64,000 nucleotides of DNA from Xenophilus sp. E41 (GCF_003671765.1 NZ_QPIB01000041.1:1-64000), one strand, 5' to 3'. Shown: positions 53,229-62,272, counted from the first letter of the stretch. The notes: generated by a model from the letters alone, not told the origin. Numbers and translations: made by a program.

Positions 53229-54094
53229 CGCTGACCGGCCCGGTCGCGCTCGCGGTGCTCTTCGGCGCGCTGCTGCATGCCAGCTGGAACGCGCTGATCA
53301 AGTCGTCCACCGACAAGGAACTGGACACGGCGCTCATCCACAGCCTCGGCTTCTTCGTGGCCTTGCCGCTGCTGCTGTTCACCGGGCTGCCGGCGATGGC
53401 GTCCTGGCCCTACCTGCTGGCCTCGATGGGGGTGCACATCGGCTACTACGTCGCGCTGGCCGGCGCCTACCGGCATGGCGAACTCGGGCTGACCTATCCG
53501 GTGATGCGCGGCTGCGCGCCGCTGCTGGTCGCACTCAGCAGCCACGCGCTGATCGGCGAATCCATCTCGCCCATCGCGTGGGCGGGCGTCGCCGCGGTGT
53601 GCGCCGGCGTGGTGCTGCTGGGCCTGTCGCCCGCCAGCCTGCACGCGAGCGGCGGGCACCGTGGCAAGGCGCTGCGCTTCGCGCTGTGCAACGCCGCCAT
53701 CATCGCGGTCTACACCCTGGTCGACGGGCTGGGCGTGCGCGCCTCGGGCGATGCGGCCGCCTACGTGGCGGCGCTCTTCCTCTTCGACGGCGTGCCCTAC
53801 CTGCTGCTGGTGCTGTGGCGCCGCGGGCCCGGCGGGCGCCCCGCCGCGTGGCGCTACATGGGGGGCCGCTGGCGCATCGCCTGCCTCGGCACGATCGCCT
53901 CGCTGGGCAGCTACGGCATCGCGCTGTGGGCCATGACGCGCGCGCCGGTCGCCGTGGTGGCTGCGCTGCGCGAGACCTCGGTGCTCTTCGCGGCGCTCAT
54001 CGGCACGCTGTGGCTCAAGGAGCGCTTCGGCCTGCAGCGTGCGCTGGGCACCGGCGTGGTGGTCGCCGGCGTGATGGCGCTGCGCTTCGGCTGA
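53225..54094 (+). CDS. EamA-family transporter
   Basis: This 289-residue protein has ten predicted membrane segments in two EamA repeats (about 1-140 and 150-285), the DMT superfamily layout. The start codon GTG at 53225 overlaps the stop of the HD oxygenase (GTGA), so it is part of the same unit. It could export a by-product or amino acid, or may have no connection with phosphonate beyond transcription. Convergent with the decarboxylase gene. Confidence 0.87.
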   Translation: MTLTGPVALAVLFGALLHASWNALIKSSTDKELDTALIHSLGFFVALPLLLFTGLPAMASWPYLLASMGVHIGYYVALAGAYRHGELGLTYPVMRGCAPLLVALSSHALIGESISPIAWAGVAAVCAGVVLLGLSPASLHASGGHRGKALRFALCNAAIIAVYTLVDGLGVRASGDAAAYVAALFLFDGVPYLLLVLWRRGPGGRPAAWRYMGGRWRIACLGTIASLGSYGIALWAMTRAPVAVVAALRETSVLFAALIGTLWLKERFGLQRALGTGVVVAGVMALRFG

Positions 54095-54103
54095 GGCCCC
54101 CGC

Positions 54104-56458
54104 TCAGACCGTCCGGCCGAAGGGTCCGTCGGCGCCGACCTGCACCAGGTTGTCCTCCCTGGCCAGCGGTTGCGGGTCCTGCTCGCCACGGCCCGCCGCC
54201 ACGCAGTCGGCGTAGTAGCGCACGTTGCCGTCCTCGTCCTCGAGCTCGACCAGGCCGTGGATGTCGGTCTCGAAGCCCGGGCACTTGGTGTTGAATTCGC
54301 GCGAGAACTTGAGGTAGTCGACGATCTTCTTGTTGAACACCTCGCCCGGGATCAGCAGCGGGATGCCCGGCGGGTACGGCGTGATGAGGCTGGTCGTGAT
54401 GCGGCCCTCGAGGTGGTCGATCTCGACGCGCTCGGTCTTGCGGTGCGCGATGTGCGCATAGGCGTCGCTGGGCTTCATCGCGGGCGTGAGGTCCGACAGG
54501 TACATCTCGGTGGTCAGGCGGGCGATGTCGTACTCGGCGTACATCTTGTGCACGTGCTGGCACAGGTCGCGCAGGCCCATGCGCTCGTAGCGCTTGTGCT
54601 GCTGGCAGAACTCCGGAAGGATGCGCCACATCGGCTGGTTGCGCTCGTAGTCGTCCTTGAACTGCTGCAAGGCCGTGAGCAGCGTGTTCCAGCGGCCTTT
54701 GGTGATGCCGATGGTGAACATGATGAAGAAGCTGTACAGGCCCGTCTTCTCCACGATCACGCCGTGCTCGGCCAGGAACTTGGTGACGATGCTGGCCGGA
54801 ATGCCGCTCTCGGCGAAGTTGCCGTCCATGTCCAGCCCGGGCGTCACGATGGTCGACTTGATCGGGTCGAGCATGTTGAAGCCGTCCGCCAGCACGCCGA
54901 AACCGTGCCACTTGGCATCGCGGTCGTCGCCCTTGATGACCCAGTCGTCGGCCCGGCCGATGCCCTCTTCGGCAAGCTTGTCGGGTCCCCAGACCTTGAA
55001 CCACCAGTCGTTCTCGCCGAATTCGGCCTCGACCTGGCGCATCGCGCGGCGGAAGTCCAGCGCTTCCAGGATGCTCTCCTCCACCAGGGCCGTGCCGCCG
55101 GGCGGCTCCATCATCGCGGCCGCGACATCGCAGCTGGCGATGATCGCGTACTGCGGCGAGGTGCTGGTGTGCATCAGGAAGGCCTCGTTGAAGAGGTGCC
55201 GGTCCAGCTTGCGATGCTGCGAATCCTGCACCAGCACGTGGCTGGCCTGGCTGATGCCCGCCAGCAGCTTGTGCGTCGACTGGGTCGAGAACACCAGCGT
55301 CTCCTGGGGACGCGCCCGCTTCTTGCCCATGGCGTGGTAGGGGCCGTAGAAGGGATGGAAGGCCGCGTGCGGCAGCCAGGCCTCGTCGAAGTGCAGCGTG
55401 TCGACGTAGCCGTCCACCGCCTTCTTGATCGTCTCGGTGTTGTAGACCACGCCGTCGTAGGTCGACTGGGTGAGGGTCAGGATGCGCGGCTTGACCGTGT
55501 CGGCGTCGACACCCTTGAGCAGCGGGTTGGCGCGGATCTTCGCCTTGATCGACTCGACGTCGAACTCCTGGCGCGGGATGGGCCCGATGATGCCGAAGTG
55601 GTTGCGCGTGGGCTTGAGGAAGACCGGGATCGCGCCGGTCATGATGATGGCGTGCAGGTTGGACTTGTGGCAGTTGCGGTCCACGACCACCACGTCGCCC
55701 GGCGCCACCGTGTGGTGCCAGACCATCTTGTTGCTGGTGCTGGTGCCGTTGGTGACGAAGAAGCAGTGGTCGGCATTGAAGATGCGCGCCGCATTGCGCT
55801 CGCTCTCGGCCACCGGGCCGGTGTGGTCGAGCAGCTGCCCGAGTTCTTCCACGGCGTTGCACACGTCGGCGCGCAGCATGTTCTCGCCGAAGAACTGGTG
55901 GAACATCTGGCCCACCGGGCTCTTCAGGAACGCCACGCCGCCCGAGTGGCCCGGGCAATGCCAGGAATAGGAGCCGTCCTCCGCGTAGTCGAGCAGCGCC
56001 TTGAAGAACGGCGGCTGCACGCCCTCGAGGTAGCTCTTGGCCTCGCGGATGATGTGGCGGGCCACGAACTCCGGCGTGTCCTCGAACATGTGGATGAAGC
56101 CGTGCAGTTCGCGCAGGATGTCGTTGGGCAGGTGGCGCGAGGTCTTCGTCTCGCCGTAGATGTAGATCGGGACGTCGGTGTTCTTGCGGCGCACCTCGTC
56201 GATGAAGGTGCGCAGGTTGAGCACGGCCGGGTCCATGTCCGGCCCGCCGCTGAACTCCTCGTCGTCGATCGACAGGATGAAGGCGCTGGCCCGGCTCTGC
56301 TGCTGGGCGAACTGCGACAGGTCGCCGTAGCTGGTCACGCCCAGGACCTCGAACCCTTCCGACTCGATGGCCTGCGCCAGGGCACGGATGCCCAGGCCCG
56401 AGGTGTTCTCGGAGCGGAAGTCCTCGTCGATGATGACGATGGGAAAGCGGAATTTCAT
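54104..56458 (-). CDS. Arginine/lysine/ornithine decarboxylase (class III, PLP)
   Basis: This 784-residue PLP enzyme has an N-terminal response-regulator-like wing (1-125), a PLP core with the Schiff-base lysine in STHKLLAGISQ and DEAW, and the C-terminal domain with the VVDYLKFSREFN segment. It belongs with AdiA/CadA/SpeC proteins; the arginine form is the more common one in Burkholderiales, but specificity cannot be read from the sequence. It makes a polyamine or agmatine and helps acid tolerance. The start ATG 56458 is canonical (MKFRFPIVIIDEDF). Confidence 0.93.
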   Translation of the reverse strand: MKFRFPIVIIDEDFRSENTSGLGIRALAQAIESEGFEVLGVTSYGDLSQFAQQQSRASAFILSIDDEEFSGGPDMDPAVLNLRTFIDEVRRKNTDVPIYIYGETKTSRHLPNDILRELHGFIHMFEDTPEFVARHIIREAKSYLEGVQPPFFKALLDYAEDGSYSWHCPGHSGGVAFLKSPVGQMFHQFFGENMLRADVCNAVEELGQLLDHTGPVAESERNAARIFNADHCFFVTNGTSTSNKMVWHHTVAPGDVVVVDRNCHKSNLHAIIMTGAIPVFLKPTRNHFGIIGPIPRQEFDVESIKAKIRANPLLKGVDADTVKPRILTLTQSTYDGVVYNTETIKKAVDGYVDTLHFDEAWLPHAAFHPFYGPYHAMGKKRARPQETLVFSTQSTHKLLAGISQASHVLVQDSQHRKLDRHLFNEAFLMHTSTSPQYAIIASCDVAAAMMEPPGGTALVEESILEALDFRRAMRQVEAEFGENDWWFKVWGPDKLAEEGIGRADDWVIKGDDRDAKWHGFGVLADGFNMLDPIKSTIVTPGLDMDGNFAESGIPASIVTKFLAEHGVIVEKTGLYSFFIMFTIGITKGRWNTLLTALQQFKDDYERNQPMWRILPEFCQQHKRYERMGLRDLCQHVHKMYAEYDIARLTTEMYLSDLTPAMKPSDAYAHIAHRKTERVEIDHLEGRITTSLITPYPPGIPLLIPGEVFNKKIVDYLKFSREFNTKCPGFETDIHGLVELEDEDGNVRYYADCVAAGRGEQDPQPLAREDNLVQVGADGPFGRTV

Positions 56459-56574
56459 GGGCGCTGGCTCCGGTCGGGCGTGCGAATAAAGGCGCGAAGT
56501 GTAAGGAATTCAAATGAACGGGGCATGGTGCCGATGCCCCAGAATCGGGGCCCGTCCGCGAGAGAGGAGATGAG

Positions 56575-56997
56575 ATGGCGAATTCAACCCTGTGGTGGCT
56601 GCTGGCTGGTGCGGCCGTGGCGCTCGAACTGCTGTCGGGCACCGTCTACCTGCTGCTGATCGGCATCGCCTTCGCGGCGGCGGCGGTGTCCGCCCACCTG
56701 GGCTTCGCAATCACGGTACAGCTTGTGGTGGCGGCCGTCGTCGGCGTGGGTGCCGTTGTGGCGTGGTACCTCACCCACCGCGGCGCGCCGATCGTGCCCA
56801 GCGAAGCCAGCCGCGACCTCAACCTCGACGTGGGCGAAAGCGTCCATGTGGAAGCCTGGAACCCCGACGGCACCGCCACCGTGCGGCACCGCGGTGCGCA
56901 ATGGACGGTGGTCGTGCGGCCTGGTGCCATGCCGGTGGCCGGGCTGAACCGGATCGTCGAAGTGGTGGGCAACCGCCTCGTCGTCGAGAAGATCTGA
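56575..56997 (+). CDS. NfeD-family membrane protein
   Basis: This 140-residue protein has three membrane segments (about 5-70) and a C-terminal OB-fold NfeD domain (about 85-138: LNLDVGESVHVEAWNPDGTATVRHRGAQWTVV). NfeD proteins pair with SPFH proteins encoded next to them; the partner follows 23 bases later. The pair (YbbK/YbbJ-like) is thought to affect membrane quality control and microdomains. Confidence 0.9.
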   Translation: MANSTLWWLLAGAAVALELLSGTVYLLLIGIAFAAAAVSAHLGFAITVQLVVAAVVGVGAVVAWYLTHRGAPIVPSEASRDLNLDVGESVHVEAWNPDGTATVRHRGAQWTVVVRPGAMPVAGLNRIVEVVGNRLVVEKI

Positions 56998-57020
56998 ATC
57001 AACAAAGCAAAGGAAGAGTC

Positions 57021-57947
57021 ATGGAAGTCGCAGCCGTCATCCTCGTCATCGCGGTGATCTTCATCTGGCAGTCGATCAAGTTCGTGCCGCAGCAGAACGC
57101 CTGGGTGCGCGAGCGCCTGGGCAAGTACCACGGCACCATGACGCCGGGGCCCAACTTCCTCATCCCCTTCATCGACAAGGTGGCCTACAAGCACAGCCTG
57201 AAGGAGATCCCGCTCGACGTGCCCAGCCAGATCTGCATCACGCGCGACAACACGCAGCTGCAGGTCGACGGCATCCTGTACTTCCAGGTCACGGACCCGA
57301 TGCGAGCCAGCTACGGCTCGTCCAACTACATCGTCGCCGTCACGCAGCTGGCGCAGACCTCGCTGCGCAGCGTGATCGGCAAGCTGGAACTGGACAAGAC
57401 CTTCGAGGAGCGCGACATCATCAACGCCCAGGTGGTGGCGGCCATCGACGAGGCTGCGCTCAACTGGGGCGTGAAGGTGTTGCGCTACGAGATCAAGGAC
57501 CTGACGCCGCCCAAGGAGATCCTGCAGGCCATGCAGCGGCAGATCACGGCCGAGCGCGAGAAGCGCGCACTGATCGCGGCCTCCGAAGGGCGTCGGCAGG
57601 AACAGATCAACATCGCCACCGGCGAGCGCGAGGCCTTCATCGCGCGCTCCGAGGGCGAGAAGCAGGCCGCCATCAACAACGCACAGGGCGAGGCGGCTGC
57701 GATCACCGCGGTGGCCGAGGCGACGGCCGGCGCCATCGAACGCGTGGCCGCGGCCATCCGCCAGCCGGGAGGCGAACAGGCGGTGCAGCTCAAGGTGGCC
57801 GAACGCGCCGTGGATGCCTACGGCAAGGTGGCAGCCGACGCCACCACCACGCTGATCGTGCCCAGCACCATGACGGAGACGGCCTCGCTCATCGCTTCGG
57901 CCATGCGCATGGTGCAGGCCGGCAAGACAGGCCCTTCGGCAGGCTAG
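57021..57947 (+). CDS. SPFH/band-7 (stomatin-like, QmcA/YbbK type) membrane protein
   Basis: This 308-residue protein has one N-terminal membrane segment (residues 3-20), an SPFH domain (about 25-200, with FVPQQNAWVRERLGKYHGTMTPGPNFLIPF), a coiled coil of KEILQAMQRQITAEREKRA type and a small C-terminal tail. ATG 57021 has AGGA upstream. The NfeD gene precedes it. Its stop codon is embedded in the -10 box (TAGAAT, 57945-57950) that likely serves the tRNA gene downstream. Confidence 0.92.
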   Translation: MEVAAVILVIAVIFIWQSIKFVPQQNAWVRERLGKYHGTMTPGPNFLIPFIDKVAYKHSLKEIPLDVPSQICITRDNTQLQVDGILYFQVTDPMRASYGSSNYIVAVTQLAQTSLRSVIGKLELDKTFEERDIINAQVVAAIDEAALNWGVKVLRYEIKDLTPPKEILQAMQRQITAEREKRALIAASEGRRQEQINIATGEREAFIARSEGEKQAAINNAQGEAAAITAVAEATAGAIERVAAAIRQPGGEQAVQLKVAERAVDAYGKVAADATTTLIVPSTMTETASLIASAMRMVQAGKTGPSAG

Positions 57948-57950
57948 AAT
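57945..57950 (+). promoter_or_regulatory. -10 box of the tRNA-Ser gene, overlapping the SPFH stop codon
   Basis: TAGAAT at 57945-57950 lies 13 bases before the tRNA 5' end and contains the stop codon of the preceding gene. A weak -35 (CAAGAC) lies 16 bases upstream. The tRNA can therefore be transcribed from its own promoter as well as by read-through. Confidence 0.5.
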
Positions 57951-57963
57951 AGCGGGCTCACCT

Positions 57964-58054
57964 GGAGCGGTGGATGAGTGGTTTAAGTCGCACGCCTGGA
58001 AAGCGTGTGTGGGTTAATAGCCCACCGCGGGTTCGAATCCCGCCTGCTCCGCCA
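57964..58054 (+). tRNA. tRNA-Ser (anticodon GGA)
   Basis: A 91-base tRNA including encoded CCA. The acceptor stem is GGAGCGG paired with CTGCTCC (one G-T pair). The anticodon loop CTGGAAA gives anticodon GGA (reads UCC/UCU). A long variable arm (GTGTGGGTTAATAGCCCAC) is the serine class II mark, and the T arm GCGGGTTCGAATCCCGC is normal. No integrase or repeat is attached at its 3' end. Confidence 0.97.
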
Positions 58055-58065
58055 GGACACACATG

Positions 58066-58097
58066 AAAAACGGGCCTTTCGGCCCGTTTCTTTTTTT
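58066..58097 (+). terminator. Rho-independent terminator after tRNA-Ser
   Basis: AAACGGGCC-TTTC-GGCCCGTTT followed by C and seven T. It starts 12 bases after the tRNA CCA end and ends that transcript. It is followed by the convergent 62-residue membrane protein gene. Confidence 0.9.
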
Positions 58098-58129
58098 GCG
58101 ATCGCGCCGCGCGTGCGCGTCCGGGTTTC

Positions 58130-58318
58130 TCAGTAGAGCGTTTCCGCCCCGACGGCCGGGCGCAGCGCGCCTTCATGCCGGGAAACGGCGGGGCCTTGCA
58201 CCGACACGAGCAAGCTCAGCAGGCACAGGGCGAAGCACGCGACCAGGCCCAGCGGGCCGACGCTCAGAAGGAGCCCGATGGACAACAGGGCACTGGACAG
58301 CAACAGAACGGTTCTCAT
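58130..58318 (-). CDS. Small hypothetical membrane protein
   Basis: This 62-residue protein has two consecutive hydrophobic segments (about 3-20 and 22-42) and a short polar tail. ATG 58318 is chosen because the hydrophobic segment starts there. No family recognised. Expression is uncertain as no clear ribosome site is seen, but the composition is protein-like. It lies between the convergent tRNA terminator and an intergenic gap that leads to the binding-protein pseudogene. Confidence 0.5.
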   Translation of the reverse strand: MRTVLLLSSALLSIGLLLSVGPLGLVACFALCLLSLLVSVQGPAVSRHEGALRPAVGAETLY

Positions 58319-58447
58319 GGCACGGCTGGAGTGTTGATCTTGTGACCAGCATATGAAGGCGCCCGACCCCGCGCAATTCATCGAAAGTATTCAACGGGTT
58401 TTCCCTCCGCGGGTATTCCCATGCATCCCTCCGCCCGCCGCAGCCAA

Positions 58448-58474
58448 GAAAAAAGGGGACCCGGAGGTCCCCTT
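58448..58474 (-). terminator. Rho-independent terminator of the binding-protein pseudogene
   Basis: AAGGGGACC-TCCG-GGTCCCCTT read on the minus strand, followed by TTTT and CTT. It begins about 20 bases after the stop codon at 58495 and terminates the livK-like transcript. Confidence 0.88.
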
Positions 58475-58494
58475 GCAGGCGTTCGTGCTGTCGA

Positions 58495-59706
58495 TCAGCG
58501 AACGACGGCGATCTGCGTGCGCTGGCCGCCCTTGTAGGTGTACAGCGTCAGGGCACCGTTCTTGATGTCGCCCTTCTCGTCGAAGGCGATGGGACCGGTC
58601 ACGCCCTTGTAGTTGGTCTTGCCGACTTCCGGCAGGTACTTCGCCGGATCGGACGAGCCCGCGCGCACCATCGAGTCGGCCAGGACGTTGACCGCGTCGT
58701 ACACGTACGGCGCGTAGATCTGCACGTCGACGCCATTCTTGGCCTTGAAGTCGGCCTTGAACTTGTCGAGCGGCGCCTTGAAGTCGCCGTCCACGCCGCC
58801 GGCTTCGGCACACACCACCATGTCTTCGCCGATGGCGTCGCCAGCCAGCTTGGCCAGTTCGCCGGTGCACAGGCCGTCGCCGCCCATGAACTTGACGTTC
58901 AGGCCGAGTTGCTTGACCTGCTTGAGCATCGGACCGCCGACCGCGTCCATGCCGCCGAAGAACAGGATGTCGGGCTTGGCACCCTTGAGCTTGGTCAGGA
59001 TGGCGTTGAAGTCCGTCGACTTGTCGGTCGTGAACTCGTGGCCGACGATCGTGCCGCCGGCGGCCTTGGCGGCCTTCTCGAATTCCTCGGCGACGCCCTG
59101 GCCATAGGCCGTGCGATCGTCGATCACCGCAATGTTCTTTCCCTTCAGGGTTTCGACAGCGTACTTGCCCAGCGTGCCGCCCAGTTGGGTGTCGTCAGCC
59201 ACCACGCGGAAGGCCGTCTTGAAGCCCTGGCGGGTGTACTTGGGGTTGGTGGCCGAGGGCGAAACCTGCGGGATGCCTGCATCGCTGTACAGCTTCGATG
59301 CGGGGATGGTCGTGCCCGAGTTCAGGTGACCGACCACGCCGTTGACCTTCTCGTCGACCAGCTTCTGGGCAACGGCGGTGCCCTGCTTCGGATCGCCGGC
59401 ATCGTCTTCGGCCACCAGCTCGAACTTGGCGACCTAGTCACCGATCTTCAGCTGCTTGGCATTGAGGTCCTCGATGGCCATCTTGGCACCCAGCTCGTTG
59501 TCCTTGCCGAGGTGGGCGATGGCGCCGCTCGTCGGGCCGACGTGGCCGATCTTCACGACGAGTGTGTCGGCGGCAGGAGGTGCTGCGGGCGCGGGTGCGG
59601 CGGCGGTAGGCGCAGGAGCAGCGGCAGGAGCGGCGGCTTCTTCTTTCTTGCCGCAAGCCACCACCGAGAGAGCAGCCAGTGCGACCGCAGTCCATTTCAA
59701 TTGCAT
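58495..59706 (-). pseudogene. Branched-chain amino acid ABC binding protein, broken by an in-frame amber codon
   Basis: The intact part reads as a LivK/LivJ-type lipoprotein: signal and lipobox SVVACG (Cys18), a proline/alanine linker, then VKIGHVGPTSGAIAHLGKDNELGAKMAIEDLNA and the ligand lobe down to GGQRTQIAVVR. After residue 90 (KIGD) a TAG (59436-59434) stands where relatives have lysine (AAG), one base change. The frame resumes at once with VAKFELVAEDDAGDP and runs 312 codons to 58495. A GTG at 59415 could restart translation but without a signal peptide. It may be a mutation, a recent inactivation or a sequencing error. Confidence 0.9.
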
Positions 59707-59834
59707 GGGGAACCTCCAGAACATGAGGAATAGAGTTGATAAACCGGTCGTTCGAATCCGGGTGCTTGAGCTCAGCAAAAACCGCGCCGGCACCCCGATC
59801 GCAGCACCCTCGCGCCATCGACCCGCGGCGCAGT

Positions 59835-60314
59835 TTAGCCCAAGGCTGGTGCGCCGGAACCCGGCGCAGACCCTGTGTTTTCCGAAAGTTCCCGGGCCAG
59901 CGCCTCGACGACGAGCGAGCGCAAAACGGTCTCGATTTCGTCGCGCAACCTGGGCAGCATGGCGTCGAGTTGCTGCTGCACGGCGGCAGACACCGCCTCC
60001 GTCAGACGCTCCTCGAGCGAAAGATCGATGCGTTGCAGAACGCGGTGCAGCAGGTCCTCTTCGATGCGGAAGGCATCGGCGTCCGTGAGGGCCGCGAAGG
60101 CCGGTCGAGCAGGCGGCACCGGCGTCTCGGCCGGCACCGGCGGCAGGGGCTGCGCCTCGGGTGGGGCAGGTGGCGATTCCGCCTCGATCACGGGCATCGG
60201 CTCGAACGGCTCGGACGGCTGGGGCGCCGGCTCCGACGGCGGTGGCGCCGACAGGTCGACCACCGTCGTCAAGGTCGGGACGAAACGCGGCGGTGTGCGC
60301 GGACCGGAATTCAT
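59835..60314 (-). CDS. Hypothetical protein, proline-rich N-terminus and helical C-terminus
   Basis: This 159-residue protein has a proline/alanine-rich N-terminal half (1-75) with no structure and an alpha-helical C-terminal half (80-150), ERLTEAVSAAVQQQLDAMLPRLRDEIETVL. It resembles the DUF2486-type proteins found next to holC in Burkholderiales; I do not know a function. It lies between the binding-protein pseudogene and holC on the same strand, with 33 bases to holC. Confidence 0.65.
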   Translation of the reverse strand: MNSGPRTPPRFVPTLTTVVDLSAPPPSEPAPQPSEPFEPMPVIEAESPPAPPEAQPLPPVPAETPVPPARPAFAALTDADAFRIEEDLLHRVLQRIDLSLEERLTEAVSAAVQQQLDAMLPRLRDEIETVLRSLVVEALARELSENTGSAPGSGAPALG

Positions 60315-60347
60315 GGAGACAGTCGATCGGACTTCCGCGGCTGGCGC

Positions 60348-60785
60348 TCAGCGCCGACCGCCGACGTCGTGCCGCGTGATGGCGTAGCCACGTTCGGCGT
60401 AGTGGCGCCAGCGCTGGCGACCGGACTGCCGCTCTGCTTGTTCGGTGCCGACCACGTCGATCAGGCGCTCGAAGCGCTCGAACCCCACCGGCAAGTCGCA
60501 ACCGAGGTTGACCAGCACCTGACGGTGCGCCTGCGCACCCTGCGACGGCGCGTCGAGCAGCACGACCGGCGAACGTACCAGGACTTCCTCCTCCGCATCG
60601 CCGCGGCAATGCGCAATGAAGTCGGTAGCAGAGAACTGCCAGAGCGATGCGTCGAGGATGTCCAGGGTGGCCTTGTCACCGGCGACGGCAACTTTCGCGC
60701 CCGCCGTCACGACCGCCTTGCGCAACAGTCGGCAGGCGTGATGCACCTTGTCAGGTGCATTGAAATGGACGTCGATCTCCGTCAC
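60348..60785 (-). CDS. holC: DNA polymerase III subunit chi
   Basis: This 145-residue subunit links the clamp loader to single-stranded DNA binding protein. It begins VTEIDVHFNAPDKVHHACRLLRKA at a GTG (60785) that overlaps the pepA stop (GTGA). It keeps the chi core, including the LWQFSATDFIAHC segment and the basic C-terminus with RHYAERGYAITRHD. The holC-pepA pairing is the common order in betaproteobacteria. Confidence 0.93.
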   Translation of the reverse strand: MTEIDVHFNAPDKVHHACRLLRKAVVTAGAKVAVAGDKATLDILDASLWQFSATDFIAHCRGDAEEEVLVRSPVVLLDAPSQGAQAHRQVLVNLGCDLPVGFERFERLIDVVGTEQAERQSGRQRWRHYAERGYAITRHDVGGRR

Positions 60786-62272
60786 GCGGTCTTGCGGGCT
60801 CGCTTGCCCGACGCCGTCGCGGGGCTGGCCGCAGCGCCCTGCCGTCCCAGCAGGTAGGTCACGAGCAACGGCACGGGCCGGCCGGTCGAGCCCTTGGCTG
60901 CACCGCTCTTCCAGGCCGTGCCGGCGATGTCGAGGTGCGCCCACGGAAACTCGGACGTGAAGCGCTGGAGGAACTTGGCCGCGGTGATGGCCCCGCCCGC
61001 GCGGCCCGCTACGTTGGCCACGTCGGCGAATTGCGTTTTCAGGCCCTCGGCGTACTCGTCGTCGAGCGGGAGCCGCCAGCAGCGGTCCAGCGAGGCCTCG
61101 CCGGCCGCATGCAAGGCCTCGGCCAGCGCGTCGTCGGTCGAGAAGAGGCCGCTGCGCACGCCGCCCAGGGCGATGACGCAGGCGCCCGTCAGCGTCGCGA
61201 TGTCGATCACCGCCTCGGGCGAGAAGCGCTTGGCATAGTCCAGCGCGTCGCAGAGGATCAGCCGGCCCTCGGCGTCCGTGTTCAGGATCTCGATGGTCTG
61301 GCCGCTCATGCTCGTCACGACGTCGCCCGGCTTGATCGCCCGGCCGTCGTTCATGTTCTCGCAGGCCGGGATCAGGCCGACGACGTTGATCGCGGGCTGC
61401 AGTTCACCCAGCGCGCGGAACACGCCGAGCACGCTGGCGGCGCCGCACATGTCGAACTTCATCTCGTCCATCTCGGCGGCGGGCTTGAGCGACACGCCGC
61501 CGGTGTCGAAGGTGATGCCCTTGCCCACCAGCACCTGCGGCGCAACGCCCTTCGCGGCGCCCTGGTAGCGCAGCACGACGAAGCGCAGCGGCTCGGCCGA
61601 CCCCTGCGCGACCGCCAGGAACGCCCCCATGCCCAGCGCCGCGACCTCCTTCGGGCCCAGCACTTCGCATTTCACGCGGGGCAGCCTGGTCAGCGAACGC
61701 GCGGCCTCGGCCAATTGGGTCGGCGTGCAATGGTTGCCCGGCCGGTTGCCCCACTCCTTCGCGAACTCGACGCCATGCACCAGCGCCACGGCCGTGTCGA
61801 AGGCCGACTTCAGCGTCGCCGGCTTGTCGATGCCGACCACGCACTGGCGCAGCGTGCTCGGTTCCGGCTTGGACTTGGTGGTCGTGTAGACGTAGCTGGC
61901 GTCGGCTGCGGCCGACACGGCCGCGGAAACGCCCACCGCATCCGCCGGGCCGGCGAACAGGATGACCATGCGCTTGGGCGCAGACCCCTTGAGCGCCTGC
62001 ACCGCCGCCAGCACGGCGCTGCGCACGGCGACGGCGTCGCCCTGCCCGACCGCCGACAGCACGACACGCGTGGCCGCGATGCCCTCCGGTCGGTAGGCGA
62101 CGAGCTGCTTGCCCGGCTTGTCGCCGAGGTCGCCCGCCTTGCGCGCGGCGGCGATGAGCGCGGCGATGCGGTCCTTGCCGTCGGCGCCGGTGGCTGGCAC
62201 CAGCACGACCAGCGCATCGGCCTTTTCGGTGGCGGCCTGCACGAGGCCGAGGGGCTTGAGTTGAAAGTCCAT
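60782..62272 (-). CDS. pepA: Leucyl aminopeptidase (M17)
   Basis: This 496-residue zinc/manganese aminopeptidase has the metal-binding C-terminal domain with GKGITFDTGGVSLKP, the NTDAEGRLILCDAL signature, and lysine and arginine catalytic residues in these motifs. The N-terminal domain is about 170 residues. In E. coli PepA is also a DNA-binding protein. It starts 21 bases from the divergent lptF start. The C-terminal tail is basic. Confidence 0.96.
   Translation of the reverse strand: MDFQLKPLGLVQAATEKADALVVLVPATGADGKDRIAALIAAARKAGDLGDKPGKQLVAYRPEGIAATRVVLSAVGQGDAVAVRSAVLAAVQALKGSAPKRMVILFAGPADAVGVSAAVSAAADASYVYTTTKSKPEPSTLRQCVVGIDKPATLKSAFDTAVALVHGVEFAKEWGNRPGNHCTPTQLAEAARSLTRLPRVKCEVLGPKEVAALGMGAFLAVAQGSAEPLRFVVLRYQGAAKGVAPQVLVGKGITFDTGGVSLKPAAEMDEMKFDMCGAASVLGVFRALGELQPAINVVGLIPACENMNDGRAIKPGDVVTSMSGQTIEILNTDAEGRLILCDALDYAKRFSPEAVIDIATLTGACVIALGGVRSGLFSTDDALAEALHAAGEASLDRCWRLPLDDEYAEGLKTQFADVANVAGRAGGAITAAKFLQRFTSEFPWAHLDIAGTAWKSGAAKGSTGRPVPLLVTYLLGRQGAAASPATASGKRARKTA

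Noticed and set aside
54170..56659. An 829-codon plus-strand frame over the decarboxylase gene
   Set aside because: Antisense shadow; the minus-strand decarboxylase is conserved over its full length.
57964..58097. An integration site at the 3' end of tRNA-Ser
   Set aside because: No integrase, direct repeat or foreign DNA lies next to the tRNA; it is followed by its own terminator.
59434..59436. Selenocysteine or programmed read-through at the TAG of the binding-protein gene
   Set aside because: Selenocysteine uses TGA, there is no nearby structure beyond normal coding, and relatives have lysine. A simple nonsense change or sequencing error is more likely.
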